From contig CAYVEQ010000002.1 of assembly GCA_964450835.1 (NCBI GenBank), positions 19,905-83,904 of the forward strand: 64,000 bases of DNA, in the 5' to 3' direction. This document shows positions 7,967-16,986 of this stretch, piece by piece. This stretch comes from Caccocola sp964450835 (GTDB lineage Bacteria > Synergistota > Synergistia > Synergistales > Synergistaceae). Position 1 is the stretch's first letter. Every line of letters starts with the position of its first letter. The notes below the pieces were generated by a model. The model ran no database searches, was not told the DNA's origin, and was given only the letters and a program-made list of their open reading frames with translations. The position numbers and the translations under genes were made by a program.

Positions 7967-8105
7967 TGCGGCCGCGGGGTTGCGCCGAAGCATTTGAGAC
8001 TTCGCCGCGAAAACCCGCGCGCCCTCCCCTTCGGCCTCCGCTCCTGTAACGGACTATAGACGAACCTGCAAAATAATAATTATGCTGTTTTTTTATAAAA
8101 AACTA

Positions 8106-8134
8106 TTGATTGAAGGAATTTTTAGTGGTAAAAT
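8106..8134 (+). promoter_or_regulatory. promoter of the NhaC antiporter
   Basis: TTGATT (8106-8111), 17-base spacer, TAAAAT (8129-8134), inside an AT-rich block (about 8070-8165) that stands out from the GC-rich surroundings. Confidence 0.7.
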
Positions 8135-8180
8135 TTAAAAATTAAAGTTATAAAAAATATAACTGAATGGAGGAACAGCA

Positions 8181-9716
8181 ATGGCATCAACCGAAAAGCA
8201 GCCCAGTTTCGCGGTAGCGCTGGGTACTTTTGTAATCATCGCCGCAATTATCTCATACGGCCTTCTCAAATTGAAGCTTGACGCTCACGTGCCTATCGCG
8301 ATGGCGGCTACGGTCGCCGCTCTCATCGGCAAATTCGTCGTAGGCGTGTCCTGGGAGGATATGGAGGTTTCAGCCTCAAACGCCATCACATCGGCGATCG
8401 GCGCCTGTCTTATTCTCATAACGATAGGCATGCTGGTCGGCTCGTGGGTGCAGGCCGGAGTTGTTCCTGGGCTTATCTATTACGGCTTTAATCTGCTTTC
8501 GCCCGGGATATTTCTGTTAGCTTCCATGCTTATCTGCTCCGTCGTCTCTGTCGCGATAGGAGCATCCTGGGGCGTGGGCGCGACGGTCGGCGTCGCTCTT
8601 ATAGGCATAGCCGCCGGTCTTGACATTCCCGCTCCTCTTACGGCCGGCTTTATAATTTCCGGCGCTTACTTCGGGGACAAGATGTCGCCGCTCTCCGACA
8701 CGACGAACCTGGCTCCTGCCGTTTCGGGCTCCAACCTCTTCGACCACATCCGCGCGATGATCTGGACGACGGGGCCTTCCTACGTTATCGTCTGCCTGCT
8801 GGCAATAGTCATCGGGATGCGGTACGCGGGCGGCGGAGAGAATTTCGACACAAGCCGCATCATCGCCTTCCAGCAGATAATCGAGGCCGAGTTCCATCCC
8901 AACGCGCTGCTTGTCGCTCTGCCACCGGTCATCGTCATGGGGCTTGTAATCTTCAAATGCCCCGCTCTGCCCGGCATGATCGCGGGGACGCTTTCCGCCT
9001 CCGCCATAGCTATGTGCCGCGGCGTGAGCCTCGGCGACGCGATGTCGGCTATCCACTACGGCTATACGTCCACCGTCGCGACGAAACTCGGAGAGGCGGC
9101 AGTCGAGGAGATCCCCGCTCTTATGAGCGAATACGGCATCACGGGCGTGGCGCCCGAAATGGCGCACGAAGTCGGCGGGATGGTAGCCGAGCTCCTTAAC
9201 CGCGGCGGCCTTGACAGCATGATGTGGTCGCTCTCGATGATTATCATCGCTCTCGTCCTTGGCGGCATAATGGAGCGCTGCGGCTATCTCAGCGTGCTTC
9301 TCAACCCTATGCTTTACAAAGTCCGCCGCGTCGGCGACTTTATCACGCTCGTTGTCGTTTCCAGCTTCCTCGGCAACTTCTTCCTCGGCGACCAGTATCT
9401 CGGGATCGTCGTTCCGGGGCGTATGTACCGCGAAGCCGTCGAGAAGAGCGACCTGTCGCCGCGTATGCTCTCCCGCACTCTGGAAGACAGCGGAACTCTC
9501 ACGGCGGTTCTTATCCCGTGGACAGGATGCGGCTCCTTCCAGTCAAACGCGCTCGGCGTGCCTACGCTTGAGTACGCGCCCTACTGTTTCCTGAATATCA
9601 TCAACCCGATATTCGCGATAATAATCTCCTATCTCGGCATCGGCAACTACTGGGGCAAAGATAAGGACGACCGCGTCGAAAAACGGACCGCTCTCTCTTT
9701 CACAAAAGGAGCGTAA
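8181..9716 (+). CDS. Na+/H+ antiporter, NhaC family
   Basis: 511-residue polytopic membrane protein with roughly twelve hydrophobic helices. NhaC features include G-A-Y-F-G-D-K-M-S-P-L-S-D-T-T-N-L-A near residue 160, a conserved ion-path segment, and a C-terminal half with L-I-P-W-T-G-C-G. Family members exchange Na+ for H+, and some exchange substrate pairs such as malate/lactate or amino-acid-derived compounds, so the substrate is not certain. GGAGGAACAGCA precedes the ATG. It has its own promoter and terminator and is therefore monocistronic, although it sits just upstream of an aminotransferase operon. Confidence 0.92.
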   Translation: MASTEKQPSFAVALGTFVIIAAIISYGLLKLKLDAHVPIAMAATVAALIGKFVVGVSWEDMEVSASNAITSAIGACLILITIGMLVGSWVQAGVVPGLIYYGFNLLSPGIFLLASMLICSVVSVAIGASWGVGATVGVALIGIAAGLDIPAPLTAGFIISGAYFGDKMSPLSDTTNLAPAVSGSNLFDHIRAMIWTTGPSYVIVCLLAIVIGMRYAGGGENFDTSRIIAFQQIIEAEFHPNALLVALPPVIVMGLVIFKCPALPGMIAGTLSASAIAMCRGVSLGDAMSAIHYGYTSTVATKLGEAAVEEIPALMSEYGITGVAPEMAHEVGGMVAELLNRGGLDSMMWSLSMIIIALVLGGIMERCGYLSVLLNPMLYKVRRVGDFITLVVVSSFLGNFFLGDQYLGIVVPGRMYREAVEKSDLSPRMLSRTLEDSGTLTAVLIPWTGCGSFQSNALGVPTLEYAPYCFLNIINPIFAIIISYLGIGNYWGKDKDDRVEKRTALSFTKGA

Positions 9717-9743
9717 CGCTCTCCGACCAGCATGACGCATTAC

Positions 9744-9782
9744 GGGACGAAGCCGCCGCGACGGCGCTTCGTCCCTTTTTTT
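9744..9782 (+). terminator. terminator after nhaC
   Basis: GGGACGAAGC (9744-9753) pairs with GCTTCGTCCC (9766-9775), followed by seven T. Confidence 0.93.
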
Positions 9783-9858
9783 AGAAACGCAAGCGGATGC
9801 CGCGTCGCTTTTTGCTTTGCGTTCAGCCGTTAAAAATCCTGCAAACGGAGGCAGCATA

Positions 9859-11205
9859 ATGAGAGATGTAAGAAAATCGCTTGATATAGTCGCGCGCGAC
9901 GAGGCCGCGGTCTCGCCCGCGTCGCGCTCGCCCTACTACCCGTTCGTGGTCGAGTCGGGATCGGGCGCTCTCCTGCGCGACGCCGACGGCAACGAATATA
10001 TAGATTTCGCCGCAGCCGCAGCGTCGCTCAACACGGGAGTCTGCCACCCGCGCGTCGTGGCCGCGGTACGCGCCCAGGCGGAGAAACTGCTCTGCTACAC
10101 TACGAGCTATATGTACGAAGAGTCTTCGGTGGAGCTTGCGGAAAAGCTCGCTTCGCTGACGCCGGGCGGTTTCGCGAAAAAGACCGCGTACGGCCTTTCA
10201 GGCTCCGACGCGATCGACGGCGCGATAAAGTTCGCGCGCAAGTACACGGGCCGCGCCGGGATAATATCTTTCAACACAGCCTATCACGGCACCACTTACG
10301 GCGCTCTTTCCGCCTCCGCCATATCGCTTAACATGAGGCGGGGCGTCGGGCCCATGCTCCCCGGGTTTCACCATTTCAGCTACCCCGACTGCGCGCACTG
10401 CCCCTGCCGCGAAAAGCCCGAGGATTGTTCTCTTTCCTGTCTGCGCGAGATAGAGAGAGCCTTTTCGCTTTATCTTCCGCCCGAGGAGGTCGCGGCGGTG
10501 CTCTTCGAGCCGATAGGCGGCGACATCGGGCTCGTCGTTCCTCCCGCGCGTTACGTGCGCGCGCTCGCCGCCCTCTGCCGCAGGCACGGCATTCTGCTTG
10601 TTTCAGACGAAGTTCAGCAGGGCATGGGACGCACCGGGAAATGGTTTGCCATCGAGCATTTCGGCGTCGTGCCGGACATTGTAACAATCGCAAAGGCTCT
10701 CGCCTCCGGCATGCCTCTTTCCGCAATCGTCATGCGGTCGGAGATAGCCGACTCTCTGCGCGACCCCGGCCACTGTCTGACGCTCGCGGCGAACGCGGTC
10801 TGCTGCCGCGCCGCCATCGAAACGATAAAAATTATCGGAGATGAACATCTGATTGAAAAAAGCGTCATAACGGGCGAAAATATAAAAAGAGCGCTTGCCG
10901 CGATGAAAGAGACGCTCCCGCAGCTGGGAGCGACGCGCGGCCTCGGCCTCTCGATCGCGCAGGAAATCGTGGACGTGAGCGGAAAGCCCGACCGCGCGGC
11001 CTGCGCCAAGATTTGCTACCGCTGCTGGGAGCGCGGGCTTATCCTGACCTTCCTGGGGGACAACGTGCTTCGGGTGCAGCCGCCGCTTATCATTACGGAG
11101 GACGAAGTCACGCGCGGCCTTGAAATACTGCGCGACGCGATAAACGATTACAGAGAGGGCAGGATAAGCGACGAGGTCCTGGCTTTTGCGAGAGGTTGGA
11201 GTTGA
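9859..11205 (+). CDS. class III PLP-dependent aminotransferase
   Basis: 448 residues from the ATG at 9859, chosen because GGAGG at 9847-9851 precedes it at the right distance. The fold is that of 4-aminobutyrate/ornithine aminotransferases: S-G-S-D-A-I-D-G-A near residue 115, Y-H-G-T-T-Y-G-A, V-S-D-E-V-Q-Q-G-M-G-R-T-G near 248, and the PLP-binding Lys in T-I-A-K-A-L-A-S-G at about residue 279. A Cys-rich insertion (Cys-Ala-His-Cys-Pro-Cys, about residue 177) is a known feature of some members, including epimerases of branched amino acids. The stop codon overlaps the start of the RamA-like gene, so a joint role is likely. Substrate unknown. Confidence 0.88.
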   Translation: MRDVRKSLDIVARDEAAVSPASRSPYYPFVVESGSGALLRDADGNEYIDFAAAAASLNTGVCHPRVVAAVRAQAEKLLCYTTSYMYEESSVELAEKLASLTPGGFAKKTAYGLSGSDAIDGAIKFARKYTGRAGIISFNTAYHGTTYGALSASAISLNMRRGVGPMLPGFHHFSYPDCAHCPCREKPEDCSLSCLREIERAFSLYLPPEEVAAVLFEPIGGDIGLVVPPARYVRALAALCRRHGILLVSDEVQQGMGRTGKWFAIEHFGVVPDIVTIAKALASGMPLSAIVMRSEIADSLRDPGHCLTLAANAVCCRAAIETIKIIGDEHLIEKSVITGENIKRALAAMKETLPQLGATRGLGLSIAQEIVDVSGKPDRAACAKICYRCWERGLILTFLGDNVLRVQPPLIITEDEVTRGLEILRDAINDYREGRISDEVLAFARGWS

Positions 11206-12815
11206 TGGGAGAAGAAATCTGCGAGATAACCTTCCTGCCAGAGGGCGTCAGGGCGAGGGTGGCGCGCGGCACGCCGCTTGCCGCAGCCGCCGACGCGGCT
11301 GATGTGAGGATCGGGCGCCACTGCGGCGGCGCGGGCCTCTGTGGCAAATGCCGCGTCATGGAAGGCGCGGACACTCCTCTCGCCCCGCTCGGCGAAACGG
11401 AGAAAAAGTCGCTGAGCGCCGCGGACATCGCCGCCGGAATGAGGCTTTCCTGCTGCGCGCGGATAGTCCGCGACGGAGCTGTAACTGTCGTGGATCGCGC
11501 GGAATCGGAAGGACAGAGCATACTGGAGGACTTTTCCGGAATTATCAAAGAGTGGGCGCCTGACGCGGACGGCTTCGGGGTTTCCGTGGATATAGGCACG
11601 ACGACCGTCGTTTGCTATCTTTTCGACATGACGGCGCGGCGCGAACTGGACAGGATTTCATTCCTCAACCCGCAGGCGGCTTTCGGAGACGACGTGATTT
11701 CAAGAATCGCCTACGCCTCCGCCTCCGGCGCGGCGCTTTCAAAAATGCGGAGAACGCTGACAGAGGAGCTGGACAAAAGCATTGCGGTTCTCGCGGAACG
11801 CTGCGGCGTCAAAAAAAGCGAGATCACTGAAATCACGGCGGCGGGCAACACCGTGATGGAACATCTTTTCGCCGGCGTCTCGCCCGAGAGCATCGGGCGA
11901 AGCCCTTACACCCCGAATTTTCTGCTCTGTCCGCCATTTCCCGCCGCCGATGCCGGCATAAACATAGCGCCCGGCGGCGTCATAAAAATGCTGCCGAACG
12001 TCGCGGGCTACGTCGGCGCGGATATTGTGGCGGGGGTCGCGGCTCTTTCCCTGGAAGAGGCCAGCGGCGTGAATCTGCTCGTCGACATAGGGACAAACAA
12101 CGAAATCGTGGCGGGAGGCCGCGACGGCCTTTTCTGCTGCGCTACGGCGGCCGGCCCCGCCTTCGAGGGAGCGCGCATAGAGTACGGGATGCGCGCGAGC
12201 GCGGGCGCCGTCGACAAAATTCGCGCGGAAAACGGCGAGCTTAAATACAGCACGATAGGCGGAGTGAGGCCGGTCGGCATCTGCGGCTCGGGGCTTGTCG
12301 CCGCCGTAACGGCCGCGCTTCGCGAGGGGCTTATAGACAGAGCCGGGCGCTTCGCCTCGCCTGAGAAAGCAAACGGGAAAAGCCTCGCGCGCCGCCTTTC
12401 CAGAAACGAGAACGGCATGGCGCGGCTGCTTCTGACAGACGAAGAGAACCCCGTCTGGCTGACGCAGAAAGATATACGCGAGGTGCAGCTCGCGGCTGGC
12501 GCGGTCAAGGCAGGCACGGAGGTTATGCTCGAACGCGCCGGCATAACAAAGGACGGGATTTCCGGAGTTTACCTCGCGGGAGCTTTCGGCAACAACATGG
12601 ACATAGAGAGCGCCGTCGCGGTCGGGCTGATACCGGACATATCGCGCGAAAAGATCCGCGGGGTCAAAAATTCCTCCGGCCTCGGCGCGAGCATGGCTCT
12701 CGCCTCCGCGGACTTCTACGAAAAAACGAAAGCCGTCGCGGGAAAGATGCGCTACGTCGAGCTTTCGACTCTCCCCGATTTTCAGAAGCGTTTCATAAAG
12801 GCTCTGACCTTTTAG
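11204..12815 (+). CDS. corrinoid-protein reductive activator, RamA/RACo type (2Fe-2S plus ASKHA domain)
   Basis: 537 residues. Residues about 1-90 are a ferredoxin-like domain with C-G-G-A-G-L-C-G-K-C and a later C-C, fitting a 2Fe-2S cluster. The rest is the DUF4445 ASKHA ATPase-like domain: V-D-I-G-T-T-T-V near residue 127, A-G-N-T-V-M near 214, V-D-I-G-T-N-N-E near 290 and L-A-G-A-F-G-N near 460. Such proteins use ATP and a low-potential electron to reduce Co(II) corrinoids back to Co(I) in methyltransferases. The ATG overlaps the previous stop as TGATG. The operon holds no corrinoid protein or methyltransferase, so the client must be elsewhere. Function is assigned from family knowledge. 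Confidence 0.88.
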
Positions 12816-12828
12816 ACGGCGCCCGGCG

Positions 12829-13581
12829 ATGAGGAAAAAGATAAAGATATTGTATTCGGACTACGAGGAGCCGGAGAAGCCCGGCGAGAGGGAAAGCGCG
12901 CCCGTCGCGGTCGATCTGTCGGCGATAAGAGACTTCTACGCCGCGCTGGGAGATAAACAGAAAAAAAGCTTTGAGAAATTCGCAGCCTACTGGGAGAGCG
13001 AAGGCTTTGAAAAACTTTTTAATCCCGCGGCGCGCGTCGTTTCCATGCCCCTTGCAGTCGCAGAGGAGAACTTCGGCGCGGAGCTTCTCCGCGTCAACGA
13101 CTCCGTGGAGCGCGTTGTGATGTCCGTCTGGACGATAGGGACGGCGCTTGAGAAAAAATGCGGCGAGATGATGTCAGCGGGAGGGAGCCTGATGACCGGC
13201 CTCATCCTCGACGCGGCCGGCTCAATCGCCCTTTACGAAATGCACGGGGCGCTCTGCGGCTGGATAAAAGAAAATTCAGGCGGAGCGAGCGGCCTCTGCA
13301 TCAACGGCGAGTTTTACCCCGGCATCGGCAGCATGAGGCAGGACCTCATGGAAAAGATCGTCGCGATCGGAGGCACAGAGGCGGCGATAGGCGTCGGCGC
13401 GAGCGGTCATTCTCTGCTTCGTCCCAGAAAATCGCAGTGTTCGTTCGTGGCGCTCGGCTCCGCCGAACACGAAAGCGTGCTGAAGGCAAAGCCGTGCAGG
13501 CCCTGCGCCGGGAAGAGATGCCTCTACTACCAGCTGGGCGGCTGTCATATGCAGGAGGCGATGCGGCGCTCCGTCAATTAA
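12829..13581 (+). CDS. vitamin B12-dependent methionine synthase activation-domain-like protein
   Basis: 250 residues, stand-alone. The central part matches the MetH activation (SAM-binding) fold: V-W-T-I-G-T-A-L-E near 104, a Y-P-G-I-G-S-M-R segment near 164, and H-S-L-L-R-P-R-K-S-Q-C-S-F near 193 (the R-P-x-K-S helix region). The C-terminal tail adds five cysteines in a C-x-x-C-x4-C-x8-C spacing (about residues 222-240), typical of stand-alone versions and suggesting an Fe-S cluster. It follows the RamA-like gene by 13 bases, so it probably assists corrinoid reactivation. No MetH is present in the window. Confidence 0.8.
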   Translation: MRKKIKILYSDYEEPEKPGERESAPVAVDLSAIRDFYAALGDKQKKSFEKFAAYWESEGFEKLFNPAARVVSMPLAVAEENFGAELLRVNDSVERVVMSVWTIGTALEKKCGEMMSAGGSLMTGLILDAAGSIALYEMHGALCGWIKENSGGASGLCINGEFYPGIGSMRQDLMEKIVAIGGTEAAIGVGASGHSLLRPRKSQCSFVALGSAEHESVLKAKPCRPCAGKRCLYYQLGGCHMQEAMRRSVN

Positions 13582-14395
13582 ATTCAAAAACGCTCCCGAC
13601 GCAGGTCTCGTCCGGCGCGAAGCAGGAGGCAAGAGCAGCGCGCGCGGCAAGGCAGGTGCAGTGGCAGGCGTGTACGCGGCGCGGCGCGGCCTCTTTCAGG
13701 TATGAGAGCACGGAAGCCGTCATTTCTTCATCCCCGCCGCGCAGATGAAAGCCGCCTATTATCGCAGCTATATCGCCGCGTCCGGTCACGCGCCGCGCCT
13801 GCTCGACGATGTTGCAAATCCCGGAATGCGAACAGCCCGTGATGACTACCAGCCCCTCTTCCCCGCTGTACGCGAGAGCCGAATCGTCAAGGCACAGGTC
13901 GGGCGTCCACTCGTTCCCATCAAGCCTCTCGCCCAGCGGGACGCGCGGCGTCACGCGAGGCTCTATCTCTCCGAGCCAGAGAAGCCTCTCCGCGATTTCG
14001 ACAGGCCCGCGCGACGGGGCGAGCGCGAAGAAGGAGCCAAGGATTTCCGGCGCGACGAGTATCCCCGCATCTTCCCCGTCTATCCTCTTGCGCGCGAGAG
14101 CCTGCGGGTGACAGACAAGCGCGGGCGCGCCCTCTGTGCCGCGCGCGGCGCGTTCCCGTATCAGAGCGCCCAGCCCCCACGTGTGGTCGCTGTGGCCGTG
14201 CGAGAGCGCGACAATATCCGGCGTCGCCGCGTCTATACCCATAAGGCGCGCGTTTCCGAGAAAAATACCCGAAAAGCCCGTGTCAAAAAGAATTTTTTTG
14301 CCGCCGCATTCAATCCAGAGCGACAGCCCCTGCTCCGCGAGGAAATAACGCCCGAACGGAGCGGTGTTTTCGACAAGCACGGTTATCTTAAGCAA
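13574..14395 (-). CDS. MBL-fold metallo-hydrolase
   Basis: 273 residues from a TTG at 14393-14395, preferred because AAGGAGGGG on the minus strand lies 6 bases upstream; longer starts lack a site. Metal-binding motif S-H-G-H-S-D-H-T-W-G is near residue 60, and G-C-S-H-S-G-I-C-N and H-A-C-H-C-T follow. This is the subfamily often labelled 7,8-dihydropterin-6-methyl-4-(beta-D-ribofuranosyl)-aminobenzene-5'-phosphate synthase, a methanopterin enzyme in archaea; in bacteria the reaction is not established. It is convergent with the preceding operon and overlaps its last gene by 8 bases. Confidence 0.87.
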   Translation of the reverse strand: MLKITVLVENTAPFGRYFLAEQGLSLWIECGGKKILFDTGFSGIFLGNARLMGIDAATPDIVALSHGHSDHTWGLGALIRERAARGTEGAPALVCHPQALARKRIDGEDAGILVAPEILGSFFALAPSRGPVEIAERLLWLGEIEPRVTPRVPLGERLDGNEWTPDLCLDDSALAYSGEEGLVVITGCSHSGICNIVEQARRVTGRGDIAAIIGGFHLRGGDEEMTASVLSYLKEAAPRRVHACHCTCLAARAALASCFAPDETCVGSVFEFN

Positions 14396-14442
14396 AGCAA
14401 TCCCCTCCTTAGGATATTTTAGCGTCGGAGGCCGCGCCGCGA

Positions 14443-14471
14443 TAGACAAAGAGAAGCGCGGGCGCTATGAT
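14443..14471 (+). promoter_or_regulatory. promoter of the histidine phosphatase gene
   Basis: TAGACA (14443-14448), 17-base spacer, TATGAT (14466-14471), about 45 bases before the ATG. Confidence 0.6.
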
Positions 14472-14516
14472 TTTATTGTTTTCGCGCTCACGCGGAAGCG
14501 GCACGGAGGTTTGAGA

Positions 14517-15125
14517 ATGCGCATATACCTGATACGCCACGCCCGGTCTACCGCGAACGCCATGAAAGTCTGGACCGGGCAGAGCGACGCGGGGCTGTCG
14601 CAGGAGGGCGAGGCCGAGCTTCGCGAGATATGCCGCCGCTTTGAGTACCCGCGCTGCGATTTATATTTTTCCTCGCCTCTGCTTCGCTGCACGGAATCTA
14701 TGAGGATAATCTACGGGCGCGGCGCCGACTGCGAGCTGGCGGAGCTTGCCGAATGCGACATGGGCGGGCTTGCGGGCACTCGCTACACAAGCCTTGACGA
14801 CGACCCGAACTATCTGACATGGATTGGCAATCCCGATAAGACTCCGCCGTGGAAGGGTGAGAGCTTCGGCGCCTTTTGCCGCCGCGCCGAGAGAGGTTTT
14901 GTCAGAATGATTGAAATCTGCCGCGAGCGCGGCGCGCGAAGCGCGGCTGCCGTGACCCACGGCGACGTTATGCGCGCCGTGCTCCGCCGTTTCGCCGACT
15001 CCGCGGTTGCGCACGGCGAATGGAAGATACCGAACTGCGGCCTCTATACGCTTGAATGCGATGAAAAGGGCGCCGCGCGCGAATGCGGACGCTTGCCGGA
15101 ATTTCTCTTCGGGCCGGGGAAATGA
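14517..15125 (+). CDS. histidine phosphatase family protein (CobC/phosphoglycerate mutase-like)
   Basis: 202 residues from ATG 14517, which has ACGGAGG 8 bases upstream. The catalytic R-H-A signature is at the very start (I-Y-L-I-R-H-A-R-S-T), with F-S-S-P-L-L-R-C near 58 and V-T-H-G-D-V-M-R near 143 carrying the second catalytic His. The branch includes alpha-ribazole phosphatase and general phosphoglycerate-mutase-like phosphatases. Nearby corrinoid genes make CobC conceivable but do not prove it. Confidence 0.88.
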   Translation: MRIYLIRHARSTANAMKVWTGQSDAGLSQEGEAELREICRRFEYPRCDLYFSSPLLRCTESMRIIYGRGADCELAELAECDMGGLAGTRYTSLDDDPNYLTWIGNPDKTPPWKGESFGAFCRRAERGFVRMIEICRERGARSAAAVTHGDVMRAVLRRFADSAVAHGEWKIPNCGLYTLECDEKGAARECGRLPEFLFGPGK

Positions 15126-15189
15126 CGCGGCTTCCCCGCGGCCGGACGGCAAAACGGAATTCCGGCCGTATATACAAAAACCGGCTTTT

Positions 15190-15362
15190 ATTTTAGAATT
15201 AAGAGAGCGCTTCAAAAAAGGGGAAGATTACGCGGTATGGACGACACGGACAGTTGCTCCGGCAGCAACCGGTCATCTGAACAGCCTGCAAAGAAAATAA
15301 AAGGCCTTTTTTAAGGACAGGCCGGTATCAAAGCTGCGTGGTACCGGCGTGTCCTTTTTTCT
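15190..15362 (+). promoter_or_regulatory. structured leader with intrinsic terminator upstream of the CorC-type gene
   Basis: After a TAGAAT -10-like box (15194-15199) the leader contains GGGGAAGATTACGCGG, a TTGCT/AGCAA hairpin (15254-15268), and a strong terminator: AAGGACA and GCCGGTA (15313-15327) pairing with TACCGGC and TGTCCTT (15342-15356), then T-run to about 15362, only some 50 bases before the start codon. The layout fits transcription attenuation. I could not match it to yybP-ykoY, M-box or NiCo consensus sequences from memory. Confidence 0.55.
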
Positions 15363-15416
15363 TTCTTTGACGAAGCCGCGCGCGGAAGCGGCGGTTCTTA
15401 TCCGGGAGGAATGATT

Positions 15417-16772
15417 TTGGAAGAAAGCATATTGTGGCAGATACTTCTGCAGGCGGCGCTGATTATCTCAAACGCGATATTCGCCTGCGCCGAGATAGCC
15501 GTCATCTCCGTCAACGGCGCGAAGCTGGAACAGCTTGCCTCACAGGGCGACAGGCGCGCGGGGCGTCTCAAGAAGCTCACCGGCGACCCGGCCGCCTTCC
15601 TCGCCACGATACAGGTCGCGATAACTCTTTCGGGCTTTCTGGCGAGCGCCTTCGCCGCAGACAATTTCGCGGGGCGCCTCGCGGCGTTCTTCGTTTCGGC
15701 TGGCGTCCCGCTGCCAGCGAAAACTCTCGGCACCGTATCCGTCGTCGCAATCACTCTCGTCCTTTCCTATGTCACGCTGATTTTCGGCGAGCTTGTGCCG
15801 AAACGTCTCGCGATGAAAAAGGCCGAGGAGCTCGCCTTCGCGATGTCCGCTCTGATTGCTTTCATCGCGAAAATCTGCGCGCCCATCGTCTGGCTGCTCA
15901 CAGTCTCTTCAAACGCAGTTCTGCGGCTCCTTGGCGTAGACCCCGCGGCGGAGAGCGGCGAGGTGCGCGAGGAGGACATCAGGCTGATGGTGGACGCGGG
16001 CAGCCGCAGCGGCACAATTGACGAAGAGGACAAAGAGATGATTCAGAACATCTTTGAGTTCGACGATCTGCCCGTCGGCGAGTTCGCCACGCACCGCCGC
16101 GACGTCGCGATGCTCTGGATGGAGGACAGCGCCGAAGTCTGGAGGAAAACGATAAACGACACGCGCTTCTCAAACTATCCGATATGCGACGAAAGCGTCG
16201 ACAACGTAATCGGCGTGCTCAAAGCGAAGGAATATTTCCGTCTGCGCGACAAGACGCGCGAGAGCGTGATGAAAAACGCCGTCGCGCCTCCCTGCTTCGT
16301 CCCCGAGGGAGTGCGCGCCGACGTGCTTTTCAAGCGCATGAAGCGGACGCGCGACCATTTCGCGATCGTCCTTGACGAACAGGGCGGAGTGTCGGGCATC
16401 GTAACGATGAACGACCTTTTGGAGCAGCTTGTCGGCGACCTCGACGACGAGAACAGCGTCGGCGCGGAGACGCCGGAGATTGAGAAGATCGACGAAAACA
16501 AATGGGAGATAAAGGGCAGCGCCCCGCTCGAGGATGTCTCGGAGGAGCTCGGCGTCGCTCTCCCTGTGGGCGAGTACGACACGTTCGGAGGATTTGTCTT
16601 CGCGAACTACGGCTCCGTGCCGGACGACGGCGCCACGTTTGAGATCGAGGCGGGAGGGCTGTCCGTCAGAGTCACGGAAATAAGCGACCACAGAATAGAA
16701 AAGGCGAGCGTCTCGGTGGTGAAAGCGGACGGGGAGGAAGGCGAAGAGCGGGACGGCGGGCAGAGTCCTTAA
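15417..16772 (+). CDS. hemolysin-family/CorC-type CNNM transporter-associated protein (CBS pair)
   Basis: About 451 residues. An N-terminal DUF21/CNNM membrane domain (four helices, about 1-190) with A-E-I-A-V and L-I-F-G-E-L-V-P-K-R motifs is followed by two CBS domains (about 205-330, with I-D-E-E-D-K-E-M and V-L-D-E-Q-G-G-V-S-G-I-V-T) and a C-terminal CorC_HlyC domain with D-T-F-G-G-F-V. These proteins are linked to Mg2+/Co2+ export or homeostasis. The TTG at 15417 has GGAGG 7 bases upstream; an in-frame ATG at 15411 is only one base from that site. The upstream attenuator-like leader suggests metal control, which is inference. Confidence 0.9.
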   Translation: MEESILWQILLQAALIISNAIFACAEIAVISVNGAKLEQLASQGDRRAGRLKKLTGDPAAFLATIQVAITLSGFLASAFAADNFAGRLAAFFVSAGVPLPAKTLGTVSVVAITLVLSYVTLIFGELVPKRLAMKKAEELAFAMSALIAFIAKICAPIVWLLTVSSNAVLRLLGVDPAAESGEVREEDIRLMVDAGSRSGTIDEEDKEMIQNIFEFDDLPVGEFATHRRDVAMLWMEDSAEVWRKTINDTRFSNYPICDESVDNVIGVLKAKEYFRLRDKTRESVMKNAVAPPCFVPEGVRADVLFKRMKRTRDHFAIVLDEQGGVSGIVTMNDLLEQLVGDLDDENSVGAETPEIEKIDENKWEIKGSAPLEDVSEELGVALPVGEYDTFGGFVFANYGSVPDDGATFEIEAGGLSVRVTEISDHRIEKASVSVVKADGEEGEERDGGQSP

Positions 16773-16774
16773 TG

Positions 16775-16803
16775 TTGACAAAGGGCGCGCCGCGCGATAT
16801 GCT
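16775..16803 (+). promoter_or_regulatory. promoter of the ABC importer operon
   Basis: TTGACA (16775-16780), 17-base spacer, TATGCT (16798-16803), starting just after the stop codon of the CorC-type gene. Confidence 0.8.
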
Positions 16804-16809
16804 TTAGAC

Positions 16810-16955
16810 ATACGCCCGTCGCGTTTCCCCGGCCATGAAGGTGCGGGAGGGAGCGGTAGACTCCGCCGGTAAAGACGGGGCGCAAAAGTTTTATCTGGAC
16901 AAAGAGGATCACGAAGGTCTCAGGCATCAGCCGAAGAGCGCTTCGTGATTTTTTT
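16810..16955 (+). promoter_or_regulatory. riboswitch-like leader with intrinsic terminator upstream of the ABC importer
   Basis: CCCGTC (16815-16820) can pair with GACGGG (16874-16879), enclosing CCGGC/GCCGG and GCGG/CCGC stems. ATCACGAAG (16908-16916) pairs perfectly with CTTCGTGAT (16941-16949), followed by T6, 31 bases before the ATG. Pieces such as GGGAGGGA, GACGGGGCGCAAA and GTCTCAGGCA recall the glycine aptamer core but spacing differs and the downstream genes do not fit. No cobalamin-riboswitch core was found. Class unassigned. Confidence 0.6.
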
Positions 16956-16986
16956 CGGCGAGTGACAGCCGGGAAAGGCGGCGCGC

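Noticed and set aside
15190..15362. yybP-ykoY manganese riboswitch
   Set aside because: GGGGA-type start is present but the second conserved loop and the characteristic GAC/CC elements were not found.
16835..16930. Glycine riboswitch
   Set aside because: Only fragments of the core are present, with altered spacing, and the downstream importer does not fit; kept as an unassigned leader.
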